DNA from: Clostridiales bacterium
GTDB lineage: Bacteria > Bacillota > Clostridia > Christensenellales > Aristaeellaceae
Direction: 5' to 3'
Length of the DNA: 64,000 nucleotides
Assembly: GCA_015056145.1 (NCBI GenBank)
Contig: SVGY01000004.1
Span: 62,001-126,000 of the forward strand
Position 1 is the first letter of the stretch. Each line of letters starts with the position of its first letter. Made by a program: the position numbers and the translations under genes. Of this stretch, positions 24,477-32,450 are shown piece after piece. The notes beneath the pieces were generated by a model. It was given only the letters and a program-made list of their open reading frames with translations. It was not told where the DNA came from and did not search any database.

Positions 24477-25823
24477 ATGAGTATCATTCACCGTTTTCCC
24501 GGCGGTATTCATCCGCGCGAGGGAAAAGGCGGCAAGGCAGCAACTGCCGGACTTTCCATCACAGTGGCTCCGCTGCCCTCCCGTGTGACCATACCGCTTC
24601 AGCAGCATATCGGTGCCCCCTGCAAGCCTCTGGTACAGAAGGGCGATTATGTTAAAGTGGGCCAGATGATTGGCGAACCTGGCGGTTTTGTCAGCGCAGC
24701 AGTGCACGCATCCATCTCCGGCAAGGTTGTGGATGTAATGCCCTGTATCGTTGCAAACGGTACCCAGGTAAATGCTGTGGTGATCGATAATGACCATACC
24801 GACACCTGGGTGGAGCTCCATCCGGTAGAAAACCCCGAAACCATTACTGCAAAGGAGCTTTCTGATCTTTGCCGCACTATGGGCATCGTGGGTATGGGTG
24901 GCGCAACATTCCCCGCCGCAGTAAAGCTGGCTGTTCCTCCGGAAAAGCATGTTGATACTCTGGTGATCAATGCCGCAGAGTGCGAGCCGTATCTTTCTGC
25001 CGACCATCGACTGATGGTGGAGCATGCCGAGGAAACCCTCAGCGGCATCCGTCTGGTTAAGAAGGCACTGAATATTCCCGCTGTGAAAATCGGTGTGGAG
25101 CTCAACAAACCTGACGCCATTGAAGCTCTGAAAGCCTGCCTGAAGGAAGGGGAGGGCATTGAGGTGATCGGTCTAAAGGCCCAGTACCCTCAGGGCGGCG
25201 AAAAGCAGCTGACCTATGCTCTTACGGGACGCAAAGTGCGCACTGGCGGTCTGCCGCTGGATATCGGCGTTATTGTTATGAACGTGGGTACCTGCTACGC
25301 TATTCACAGAGCTGTATATGAAGGCCGCCCCGTCATTGACCGTGTTGTCACCGTAGGCGGCACCGTAAAGCAGCCTGCGAACTATCTGGCACGAATTGGT
25401 TCCCCTGTGGAATGGTTGCTGGATACTTCCGAAGGTATGCTGCCCGAAACTCGTATGCTGATTTATGGCGGCCCGATGATGGGCATGGCTATCAGCCGTC
25501 ACGATATTCCTGTAACCAAGGGCTGCAGCGGCATTCTTGCGATGGACAAGCTCAGCGCACTGGCTCAGGAAGGCCCCTGCATCCGCTGCGGCCGTTGTAT
25601 CGAAGCCTGTCCGATGCTGCTTTCGCCCACCATGTTGGATAAATACATGCGCAAGGGCATGTACGAAGAAGCAGAAGCCGCCGGCGTAATGAACTGCATG
25701 GAATGCGGCGCCTGCAGCTGGAGCTGTCCTGCCCGCCGTAATCTTACCCAAAGCTTCCGGTCGCTGAAAAAGGTTATTACCAAGCGTCGCCGGGAAGAAG
25801 CTGCACTGAAAGGAGGTAAATAA
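24477..25823 (+). CDS. rnfC: Electron transport complex subunit RnfC
   Basis: The 448-residue peripheral subunit of the Rnf complex binds NADH and FMN and carries two 4Fe-4S clusters. It opens with the RnfC N-terminal segment HRFPGGIHPREGKGGKA, has the nucleotide/FMN region MGGATFPAAVKLAVPPEKHV and NAAECEPYLSADHRLM, and near the C-terminus CIRCGRCIEACP and CMECGACSWSCP. In Clostridia, Rnf transfers electrons from reduced ferredoxin to NAD and exports Na+ or H+. It is the first gene of rnfCDEAB, with the promoter and palindromes just upstream. Confidence 0.96.
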   Translation: MSIIHRFPGGIHPREGKGGKAATAGLSITVAPLPSRVTIPLQQHIGAPCKPLVQKGDYVKVGQMIGEPGGFVSAAVHASISGKVVDVMPCIVANGTQVNAVVIDNDHTDTWVELHPVENPETITAKELSDLCRTMGIVGMGGATFPAAVKLAVPPEKHVDTLVINAAECEPYLSADHRLMVEHAEETLSGIRLVKKALNIPAVKIGVELNKPDAIEALKACLKEGEGIEVIGLKAQYPQGGEKQLTYALTGRKVRTGGLPLDIGVIVMNVGTCYAIHRAVYEGRPVIDRVVTVGGTVKQPANYLARIGSPVEWLLDTSEGMLPETRMLIYGGPMMGMAISRHDIPVTKGCSGILAMDKLSALAQEGPCIRCGRCIEACPMLLSPTMLDKYMRKGMYEEAEAAGVMNCMECGACSWSCPARRNLTQSFRSLKKVITKRRREEAALKGGK

Positions 25824-25825
25824 TT

Positions 25826-26833
25826 ATGCAAAGAAAGCTGGTTGTTTCGTCTTCTCCTTTTTTGCGTAATACTTCCGTTTCCACAAAAGGCATTATGCTG
25901 GATGTTGTTATTGCCATGCTTCCCACCGCACTGGCTGCTGTATGGTACTTTGGCAAAAGTGCTCTTATGCTTATTGCTCTCTGCGTGGCTTTCTCTGTTG
26001 GCTCCGAATGGGTTTACCAGAAGCTGACCCATCATAAATCCACAATTTCCGACCTGAGCGCAGTGGTTACCGGCATGCTGCTTGCCTTCAACATGCCTGC
26101 TGATGCTCCCTGGTGGATGGCGCTGGTCGGTTCCGTTATTGCCATCGTGCTGATCAAACAGTTTTTCGGCGGCCTTGGTAACAACTTTATCAACCCCGCT
26201 CTTGGCGCTCGTACCATCCTGATGATGAGCTGGGTCACTCTGATGACTGCAGATGTTTTGCCTGTTGCGGGTCAGCTGTTCGGCCTTGGTACGCAGGCCC
26301 TGGATGGCCTGGCGGTTGCAACCCCTCTTGCCAAGAAGCCTGCTGTCTACACCCTCTGGCAGCTGTTCTCCGGTAATATCCCGGGCATGCTGGGCGAAAC
26401 CTGCAAGCTGACGCTGATTCTCGGCGGCATTTACCTCATCCTGCGTGGCGTTATTGACTGGCGGATTCCCGTCACCTTTATCGGCACCGCTTTCATCTTG
26501 TTCTTTGCCAAATACGGCGTGATCTATTCCGTGGAAAGCGGTCCCAATAATGCCCTGTACCAGCTCATGAGCGGCGGCCTTATTCTGGGTGCATTCTTCA
26601 TGGCGACGGATTATGTCACCTCTCCCATTACCAAGACCGGCCGGGTAATCATGGGCGTTGGCTGTGCACTGATCCTTTTCCTGGTGCGCAATGCGGGTTC
26701 TTACCCCGAAGGATGCTCCTTCGCCATTCTGTTTATGAACGTGCTGACTCCCATGATCGACAAGTTCACCACCCGCAAACCCTTCGGCTATGTGAAGCCT
26801 GAGAAACCTGCGAAGGGAGATGCAAAAGCATGA
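25826..26833 (+). CDS. rnfD: Electron transport complex subunit RnfD
   Basis: The 335-residue membrane protein has about nine to ten membrane segments and RnfD/NqrB motifs (SDLSAVVTGMLLAFNMPA, GGLGNNFINPALGARTILM). Family members carry FMN on a Thr within a D-x-x-(S/T)-x-A-T type motif; here the site reads DGLAVATPLA, so the Thr before PL is present but the expected Ser/Thr three residues earlier is Ala. RnfG, the other flavinylated subunit, usually follows but is absent: rnfE begins four bases before this stop. Whether RnfD is flavinylated is uncertain. Confidence 0.93.
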   Translation: MQRKLVVSSSPFLRNTSVSTKGIMLDVVIAMLPTALAAVWYFGKSALMLIALCVAFSVGSEWVYQKLTHHKSTISDLSAVVTGMLLAFNMPADAPWWMALVGSVIAIVLIKQFFGGLGNNFINPALGARTILMMSWVTLMTADVLPVAGQLFGLGTQALDGLAVATPLAKKPAVYTLWQLFSGNIPGMLGETCKLTLILGGIYLILRGVIDWRIPVTFIGTAFILFFAKYGVIYSVESGPNNALYQLMSGGLILGAFFMATDYVTSPITKTGRVIMGVGCALILFLVRNAGSYPEGCSFAILFMNVLTPMIDKFTTRKPFGYVKPEKPAKGDAKA

Positions 26834-27471
26834 GCAAAAAGCCTCTCGGAAAGATCTTCATGAACGGCATCCTCAACGAGAACCCCACGTTCCGTCTGCT
26901 GCTGGGCATGTGTCCTACGCTTGCCATTTCCACTGCCGCTGTTAACGGTATCGGCATGGGTCTGGCTGCCACCTTCGTACTGGTTTTCTCCAACCTGGTT
27001 ATTTCGCTTCTCAGGAAAATTATTCCCGAGAAAGTTCGTATCCCCAGTTTCGTTGTTGTTATCGCTTCCTTTGTTACCATGATCGACCTGCTGCTCAAGG
27101 CTTTCGTTCCTTCCCTTTCCGCAGCATTGGGCATGTATATTCCTCTGATCGTGGTAAACTGCATCATCTTTGCCCGTGCAGAATCCTTCGCCTTCAAAAA
27201 CGGCCCTGTGGAATCCGTGTTTGACGGCCTGGGCATGGGACTGGGCTTTACCCTTGCACTGACCACCCTTTCCTCCATTCGTGAATGCGTGGGCGCTGGT
27301 ACCATCTTTGGTATCCAAATTATGCCCGCAAGCTACCAGCCCATGAGCTTCGCACTGCTGCCTTCCGGTGGATTTATCTTCCTCGGCCTGCTGCTGCTGG
27401 TGGTCAACGCCCTGGTTGCTTATGTGGATAAGCGTAAGAAAGAAAAGGAAGAGGAGGAGATGATGTTATGA
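26830..27471 (+). CDS. rnfE: Electron transport complex subunit RnfE
   Basis: The 213-residue protein has six membrane segments and pairs with RnfA. The two cysteines expected to help bind the intramembrane 2Fe-2S cluster are in LLGMCPTLAIS (about residue 27) and PLIVVNCIIFARAE (about residue 108). SIRECVGAGTIFG and MPASYQPMSFALLPSGGF are typical of RnfE/RsxE. The tail is very charged (KRKKEKEEEE). It overlaps rnfD by four bases and rnfA by four, which leaves no room for rnfG. Confidence 0.95.
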   Translation: MSKKPLGKIFMNGILNENPTFRLLLGMCPTLAISTAAVNGIGMGLAATFVLVFSNLVISLLRKIIPEKVRIPSFVVVIASFVTMIDLLLKAFVPSLSAALGMYIPLIVVNCIIFARAESFAFKNGPVESVFDGLGMGLGFTLALTTLSSIRECVGAGTIFGIQIMPASYQPMSFALLPSGGFIFLGLLLLVVNALVAYVDKRKKEKEEEEMML

Positions 27472-28043
27472 GCGATATCATAAAGATCGTTATCGGCGGC
27501 ATTCTGGTCAATAACTACATCATGTCCCAGTTTCTGGGCATCTGTCCCTTCCTTGGTGTTTCCAAGAAGAGCGGCACCGCCTTTGGCATGGGCATGGCTG
27601 TTACCTTCGTTATGACCATTGCTTCTTTCTTCACCTGGATGATTGAGCATTTTATCCTCATACCGCTGAAGATTGAATTCATGCAAACCATCGCCTTTAT
27701 TCTTGTTATCGCATCTTTGGTTCAGATCGTCGAACTTGTACTGAAGAAATTGAGCCGTGCTCTGTATCAGGCATTGGGCGTGTATCTCCCCTTGATCACT
27801 ACCAACTGTGCTGTTCTTGGTGTTGCAATTCTGAATTCCACCAGCGGTTACAGTCTTTTCCAGTCTGTTTTGAACGGCTTCTCTTCCGCCCTGGGCTTTA
27901 CGCTGTCCATCGTTCTGTTTGCATTTATTCGGGAACGTCTGGCTGCCAACAATATGCCCAAGTGGATGGATGGTTTCCCCGGAGCGCTGATTGCAGCCGG
28001 CCTGATGTCCCTTGCTTTCCTTGGCTTCTCGGGCCTGATTTGA
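27468..28043 (+). CDS. rnfA: Electron transport complex subunit RnfA
   Basis: The 191-residue six-helix subunit is homologous to RnfE in inverted topology. Cysteines in QFLGICPFLGVSKK and LPLITTNCAVLGVAIL should complete the membrane 2Fe-2S site with RnfE. Together A and E form the pathway that moves electrons across the membrane and couples them to ion transport. It overlaps rnfE by four bases; rnfB follows after 18 bases with AAAGGAGC. Confidence 0.96.
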   Translation: MSDIIKIVIGGILVNNYIMSQFLGICPFLGVSKKSGTAFGMGMAVTFVMTIASFFTWMIEHFILIPLKIEFMQTIAFILVIASLVQIVELVLKKLSRALYQALGVYLPLITTNCAVLGVAILNSTSGYSLFQSVLNGFSSALGFTLSIVLFAFIRERLAANNMPKWMDGFPGALIAAGLMSLAFLGFSGLI

Positions 28044-28061
28044 TGAAAGGAGCAACCGATT

Positions 28062-29114
28062 ATGATGACAATCCTTTATGCGACCCTTATTCTTGGGGGT
28101 CTGGGTCTGTTGTTCGGCCTGCTTCTGACCCTTGCCAACAAAGTGTTCTTTGTGCCCAGCGATCCCAAACGGGATGCTATCCGTGAATGCCTTCCCGGCG
28201 CAAACTGTGGCGGCTGCGGATTTGCAGGCTGCGATGCCTTGGCCGATGCCATTGTTGCTGAAAAAGCTCCCATCAGCGCTTGTCCCGTAGGTGGCGCAGG
28301 CGTTGCCAATCAAATTGCCGAGATCATGGGCATTGAAGCCCTTCCGGATTCTGTGAAAAACGTGGCCACTGTAGTGTGCCAGGGCACTCTTGACCGCTGC
28401 AAGAGTAAGTTTGTTTACCATGGTATTCATGATTGTGTTGCGGCCTCCCTGGTTAACGACGGCAACCGTTCCTGCAAATATGCCTGTTTGGGTCTGGGAA
28501 CCTGTGTGAGCGTCTGCAAGTTCGGCGCTATCACCATCGACGAGCATTCCAAGATCGCAAAGGTGGATCCTGAAAAATGCCAGAGCTGCGGCGCATGTGT
28601 GAAGGCATGCCCCAAGGGCGTTCTCAGCCTCCAGCCTGTAACCGTGCCTGTACGACTTCTGTGCCGTGCAGCCGAAGAAGGCTTCCTGGTCAGCGACAAC
28701 TGCAAAATTGGCTGCATCGGTTGTGAATTGTGCGCTACTGCATGCAAGTTTGACGCTATCACCATCCAGAATCATCTGCCTGTACTGGATATGAACAAAT
28801 GCGTGGGCTGCATGATGTGTGCGGAAACCTGTCCCACCGGAGCCATCTGGGCAGACTTCGATCATCGAAAGATTGCTGAAATCGACCGTGATCTTTGTGT
28901 AGGTTGCACCATTTGCAAGAAAACCTGCAAGTTTGAGGCCATTTCTGGCGAATTGAAGCAGATTCACGAGGTAAACGAGGCCTGCACCGGCTGCGGTGAG
29001 TGTGCCAAGAAGTGCCCCAAGAAGGCCATTAAGCTGGATGTGCGCAAGCATGTCCGTGACGCCAACGCAAAGGTTGGTACTACCATTGTGGAGCATGCCG
29101 TTCCTAAAAACTAA
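28062..29114 (+). CDS. rnfB: Electron transport complex subunit RnfB with extra ferredoxin domain
   Basis: RnfB receives electrons from ferredoxin. The 350-residue protein has an N-terminal membrane helix (residues about 4-26) and the family 4Fe-4S segment NCGGCGFAGCDALADA. Then come six further four-cysteine groups: CKYACLGLGTCVSVC, CQSCGACVKACP, the CKIGCIGCELCATAC group, CVGCMMCAETCP, CVGCTICKKTC and CTGCGECAKKCP. I recall four such groups in common clostridial RnfB, so the last two (about residues 285-330) look like an added ferredoxin module. Three groups end in CK rather than CP, which may alter potentials. It is the last gene of the operon. Confidence 0.93.
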   Translation: MMTILYATLILGGLGLLFGLLLTLANKVFFVPSDPKRDAIRECLPGANCGGCGFAGCDALADAIVAEKAPISACPVGGAGVANQIAEIMGIEALPDSVKNVATVVCQGTLDRCKSKFVYHGIHDCVAASLVNDGNRSCKYACLGLGTCVSVCKFGAITIDEHSKIAKVDPEKCQSCGACVKACPKGVLSLQPVTVPVRLLCRAAEEGFLVSDNCKIGCIGCELCATACKFDAITIQNHLPVLDMNKCVGCMMCAETCPTGAIWADFDHRKIAEIDRDLCVGCTICKKTCKFEAISGELKQIHEVNEACTGCGECAKKCPKKAIKLDVRKHVRDANAKVGTTIVEHAVPKN

Positions 29115-29129
29115 ATGCTAATCCGGCTT

Positions 29130-29170
29130 GAAGGATGGTCGTCGGACTCAGGAGCCGATGGCCATCCTTC
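29130..29170 (+). other. Hairpin between rnfB and proC
   Basis: GAAGGATGG (29130-29138) pairs with CCATCCTTC (29162-29170), extended by an inner TCGG/CCGA. On the + strand it is followed by ATTTGAAAAAAAG, not a T run, so it is not a canonical terminator; it may stabilise the rnf mRNA end or work with another factor. Confidence 0.5.
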
Positions 29171-29200
29171 ATTTGAAAAAAAGATGGGGGAGTGGAAAGA

Positions 29201-30034
29201 ATGAAATTAGGCGTAATTGGTGCCGGAAATATGGGTTCCACCATATTGAAAGCCGCCTTTAAAAACAACTATGTAAATGCATACGAAACCAATGTATACG
29301 ATATCAACCAGGAAGCCATACTGAAGTTGACGGATGTTTATCCCATCCAGGTAATGCAGAGTGCCGCCCGCTGCGTCATCGAAAGCGAATGCATTTTGCT
29401 GGCAGTAAAGCCTCAGTACATGAAAGGTGTTCTGGATGAGATTCTTCGTCATTCCAAGAACAAGCGCTTCATTTCCATTGCTGCAGGCTGGACCACCGCC
29501 ATGCTGCAGGAAGGTCTGAACGCAAAGGAGTCCAACCCTCAGATACTTCGTGTCATGCCCAACACTCCTGCACTTGTAGGCGCCGGTTACAGCGCCTTCA
29601 GCGAAGAAACCACCTTCAACAGCCTTGCGCTGAACTGGGCAAAAGGACTTTTTGGTTGCCTTGGGCATGTACAAATGGTTCCCGAGAAGCTTTTTGACGC
29701 TGTTGTAGCCGTATCCGGCAGCAGCCCGGCTTATGTATACATGTTTATTGAAGCCATGGCGGATAGCGCAGTCAAGCTGGGCATGCCAAGAAAAATGGCG
29801 CTGCAGGCTGCTGCCCAGGCGGTGTTCGGTTCTGCCAAGATGGTTCTGGAATCCAACGATCATGTTGCTAAGCTGAAGGATGACGTTTGTTCTCCGGGCG
29901 GCACCACCATCGAAGCGGTGCAGGTTCTGGAAGAAAACGGCTTCCGTGGCACTGTGATGAAGGCAATGGAAGCCTGCGCCAAGAAAAACCATGCTATGGC
30001 ATCTGCCTATGAACGGAGACAGAACGACCGATGA
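29201..30034 (+). CDS. proC: Pyrroline-5-carboxylate reductase
   Basis: The enzyme reduces pyrroline-5-carboxylate to proline with NAD(P)H. It has the Rossmann start KLGVIGAGNMGSTIL, then LLAVKPQYMKGVLDEI, RVMPNTPALVGAGYSA and the C-terminal SGSSPAYVYMFIEAMADSAV with DVCSPGGTTIEAVQVLEE. I choose ATG 29201 (277 residues), which follows GGGGGAG at proper distance, over GTG 29192. rnhA overlaps the stop by four bases. Confidence 0.95.
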   Translation: MKLGVIGAGNMGSTILKAAFKNNYVNAYETNVYDINQEAILKLTDVYPIQVMQSAARCVIESECILLAVKPQYMKGVLDEILRHSKNKRFISIAAGWTTAMLQEGLNAKESNPQILRVMPNTPALVGAGYSAFSEETTFNSLALNWAKGLFGCLGHVQMVPEKLFDAVVAVSGSSPAYVYMFIEAMADSAVKLGMPRKMALQAAAQAVFGSAKMVLESNDHVAKLKDDVCSPGGTTIEAVQVLEENGFRGTVMKAMEACAKKNHAMASAYERRQNDR

Positions 30035-30519
30035 GTGAGCTAAAAAAACAGGTTATTCTCTATACTGATGGTGCATGCTCCGGAAACCCCGGCCCCGGGG
30101 GATGGGGCTGCATCCTCAGCTTCAAAGGTAAAACCAAGGAAATGTCCGGTTTTATGGCAGATACTACCAATAACCGCATGGAGATCTTTGCGGTTATCAG
30201 CGGTCTGGGAGCCCTGAAGGAGCCCTGTGTGGTAGATGTTTATTCCGACTCAGCCTATACGGTAAACGCCTTCAGGGAAGGCTGGCTGGAGAAGTGGCAG
30301 AAGAATGGCTGGATCAACAGCAAAAAAGAACCTGTGGAGAACACAGACCTTTGGAAACTGCTGCTGACCATAATCAAAAAGAAGGGGCATGAAGTAACTT
30401 TCCACAAAGTGAAGGGTCATGCTGATAATCCCATGAACAATCGCTGTGATGAGCTGGCCACAGGCGCTATTGCGGAGTATCGTCGCATCAACAGCAGCGA
30501 AAACCAGTCTGAGGCTTGA
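30031..30519 (+). CDS. rnhA: Ribonuclease HI
   Basis: The 162-residue enzyme degrades the RNA strand of RNA-DNA hybrids. The four acidic catalytic residues are visible: Asp in YTDGACSGNPGPGGWG, Glu in NNRMEIFAVISGL, Asp in VYSDSAYTVNAF and Asp in NNRCDELA. It has the basic protrusion typical of E. coli type RNase HI (GWLEKWQKNGWINSKKEP). It is coupled to proC by an ATGA overlap. The promoter of the next gene begins in its last codons. Confidence 0.95.
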   Translation: MSELKKQVILYTDGACSGNPGPGGWGCILSFKGKTKEMSGFMADTTNNRMEIFAVISGLGALKEPCVVDVYSDSAYTVNAFREGWLEKWQKNGWINSKKEPVENTDLWKLLLTIIKKKGHEVTFHKVKGHADNPMNNRCDELATGAIAEYRRINSSENQSEA

Positions 30520-30544
30520 CTTTTAGGCAAAGTAGGGGTATACT
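30516..30544 (+). promoter_or_regulatory. Promoter of the tyrosine recombinase gene
   Basis: TTGACT (30516-30521), 17 bases, TATACT (30539-30544). The -35 box overlaps the end of rnhA. Transcription would start near 30551, exactly at the left end of the inverted repeat. Confidence 0.8.
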
Positions 30545-30550
30545 GGAATA

Positions 30551-30586
30551 AATCTTTTCGCTAAAGAATACTTTTACGAAAAGATT
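30551..30586. repeat. Long inverted repeat in the recombinase leader
   Basis: AATCTTTTCG (30551-30560) and CGAAAAGATT (30577-30586) are perfect inverted copies. Pairing extends inward through TAAA (30562-30565) with TTTA (30573-30576) after one bulged C, giving 14 paired bases around a 7-base centre. It lies between promoter and start codon. It could be a binding or recombination site for the encoded protein, an operator or an RNA hairpin. Confidence 0.6.
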
Positions 30587-30614
30587 GTACTATAAATCCA
30601 GGAAGTGACCCAAA

Positions 30615-31727
30615 TTGGCCTCGGAAACCTATCAGGAGCAGTTAGCAACCTTTCGTACCGAACGAACCCGTGAAATGCTGCGCAGTCTGCCAAAATCCTG
30701 TTCCGATTTTATCAACAGCATTGCCTTAACAACAAGCCCTCTCACCCGCATGGCGTACACAATCGATTTAGGCACGTTTTGTGAGTTTGCCAGCCGGGAA
30801 ATCCCCTACTTTTCACAAAAGCCCGCCTCAGAATGGACTGACGAGGATATCGACAAATTCTGCGCCCGTGATCTTCATACCTATTCTGATTATCTGACTC
30901 TGTATTTCAAGCGCACCGATGAAGGCGACGAAAACGCCAGGATGTTTCGCAACCATGAATGCGGCGTTATGCGTAAGCTTTCTTCTTTGCGCTCTTTTTT
31001 TGATTTTCTCTTTAAAGCAGAACGAATTGGCAGCAATATAGCGGCGTTGGTGTCCCTGCCCAAACTGCACGAAAAGCCCATCCTCTATCTGATCGGCGAA
31101 GAAGTAAACCGTCTGCTGGAGGTTGCTGCAGAGGGAGATTCCCAGCTTACAGACCGCCAGAAAAAATGGCACCAGCTGACCAAGAAACGGGACGTGGCCA
31201 TACTGATGCTCTTTCTTGGTACTGGCATCCGTGTAAGCGAATGCGTGGGTATCGATATAGATGATCTGGATTTCCATCTGAATGCGGTATTGGTTACGAG
31301 AAAAGGCGGAAATCAGGTGATCCTTTATTTTCCCCAAGAAGTTGCGGATGCCCTTCAGGCCTACCTGCAAGAGCGCAAAACCATCGAAACTGACCCAGAA
31401 AACCGCAAAGCCTTGTTCCTCTCAATGCAAAAAAAGCGCATTTCTCAGCGGGCAGTTCAGCTGATGGTCAAAAAATACTGTTCCATCGCCGTTCCGCTTA
31501 AAAAGCGCATGAGCCCGCACAAACTGCGCAGCACCTATGCCACAAGGCTTTATCACGAAACCGAAGATATTTACCTTGTGGCAGATGCATTGGGCCATTC
31601 TGACGTGAATACCACCCGCAGGCATTATGCTGCAATGAGCGATATTCGTCGGCGGGAGGCTGCCAAGAATGTACATTTGCCGGAAATGGTAAATGTTTCT
31701 GAAAATATCGAAAAAAAAGATGAATAA
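30615..31727 (+). CDS. XerC/XerD-like tyrosine recombinase
   Basis: The 370-residue protein has an N-terminal SAM-like core-binding domain (about residues 15-135) and a C-terminal catalytic domain. Catalytic residues are visible: Arg in GTGIRVSECVGID, Lys in TRKGGNQ, His and Arg in SPHKLRSTYATRLY, His in ALGHSDVNTTRRHY and the nucleophile Tyr in that last HYA. It is about 70 residues longer than XerC or XerD, with an insert near residues 165-200 (EGDSQLTDRQKKWHQ). The start is TTG 30615 after AGGAAG. Sitting beside lexA with a private promoter and inverted repeat, it may be a housekeeping Xer or a site-specific regulator. Confidence 0.85.
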   Translation: MASETYQEQLATFRTERTREMLRSLPKSCSDFINSIALTTSPLTRMAYTIDLGTFCEFASREIPYFSQKPASEWTDEDIDKFCARDLHTYSDYLTLYFKRTDEGDENARMFRNHECGVMRKLSSLRSFFDFLFKAERIGSNIAALVSLPKLHEKPILYLIGEEVNRLLEVAAEGDSQLTDRQKKWHQLTKKRDVAILMLFLGTGIRVSECVGIDIDDLDFHLNAVLVTRKGGNQVILYFPQEVADALQAYLQERKTIETDPENRKALFLSMQKKRISQRAVQLMVKKYCSIAVPLKKRMSPHKLRSTYATRLYHETEDIYLVADALGHSDVNTTRRHYAAMSDIRRREAAKNVHLPEMVNVSENIEKKDE

Positions 31728-31730
31728 TGA

Positions 31731-31780
31731 AAACATTCGTTCCCCCATCTATTGCCAAACATGCGTTCTTGTGTTATGCT
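31731..31780 (+). promoter_or_regulatory. lexA promoter with two LexA-box candidates
   Basis: TTGCCA (31752-31757) and TATGCT (31775-31780) are 17 bases apart. Two matching 12-mers, AAACATTCGTTC (31731-31742) and AAACATGCGTTC (31757-31768), resemble the Firmicute SOS box GAAC-N4-GTTC with A in place of the first G. The second fills the -35/-10 spacer, which would allow autorepression; the first lies upstream, overlapping the end region after the recombinase gene. Confidence 0.7.
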
Positions 31781-31811
31781 GAATATAGTCTATATAAGGA
31801 TGTGATGACGC

Positions 31812-32420
31812 ATGAGTTCTACCCGTGGTGATACCCAGGCAAGAATCCTCGCATATATCGAATCTTCCACACTTCAAAACGGCTATCCTCCCTCTGTTCG
31901 GGAAATCTGCGATGCCACCGGCCTCAAGAGCACCTCTACGGTGCACGGTCATTTGATCCGCCTTGAGAAGAAAGGCCTCCTGAACCGCAATTCCATGAAG
32001 CCCCGGGCTATTTCCATCCCCTCTGATCACAAAGTGTATCCCAGTGAAATGGTCAGCGTTCCCATTGTTGGTACAGTAGCAGCCGGCACGCCCATTCTTG
32101 CAACGGAAAACATTGAGGACTACATCTCGTTGCCCCAGTCCATGCTGGGCGAAGGCGACCATTATATCCTCGGTGTTCGTGGCGAAAGCATGATTGAAGC
32201 GGGAATTATGGATGGCGATTATATTGTTGTCAAGCAGCAAAACCGTGCCTATAACGGTGATATCGTTGTCGCTATGATCGAGGATGAAGCCACTGTGAAG
32301 CGCTTCTACATGGAAAACGGGCATTTCCGTCTTCAGCCGGAAAACTCCACCATGGATCCCATCATTGTGGATGAAGTAACTATCCTTGGCAAAGTGGTAT
32401 CCCTGTACCGCTTGTTTTAA
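31812..32420 (+). CDS. lexA: SOS repressor LexA
   Basis: The 202-residue repressor and self-protease controls the DNA-damage response. The N-terminal winged helix includes [20 protein letters not shown]. The self-cleavage site is the Ala-Gly of TVAAGTPI (near residue 91), the serine nucleophile is in GESMIEAGI and the lysine in [17 protein letters not shown]. RecA filaments would trigger cleavage. Upstream boxes support self-repression. The start ATG follows AAGGATGTGATG. Confidence 0.96.
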   Translation: MSSTRGDTQARILAYIESSTLQNGYPPSVREICDATGLKSTSTVHGHLIRLEKKGLLNRNSMKPRAISIPSDHKVYPSEMVSVPIVGTVAAGTPILATENIEDYISLPQSMLGEGDHYILGVRGESMIEAGIMDGDYIVVKQQNRAYNGDIVVAMIEDEATVKRFYMENGHFRLQPENSTMDPIIVDEVTILGKVVSLYRLF

Positions 32421-32450
32421 GGAACAACAAACAGCACTGGAGATAGTCAA

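Noticed and set aside
29130..29170. Hairpin after rnfB as a rho-independent terminator
   Set aside because: It has no T run on the + strand; kept only as a hairpin.
30551..30586. The inverted repeat as a chromosomal dif site
   Set aside because: It has 14-bp arms around a 7-base centre and does not contain the ACTTCCTA...TTATGTAAA-like halves of Firmicute dif sites as I recall them.
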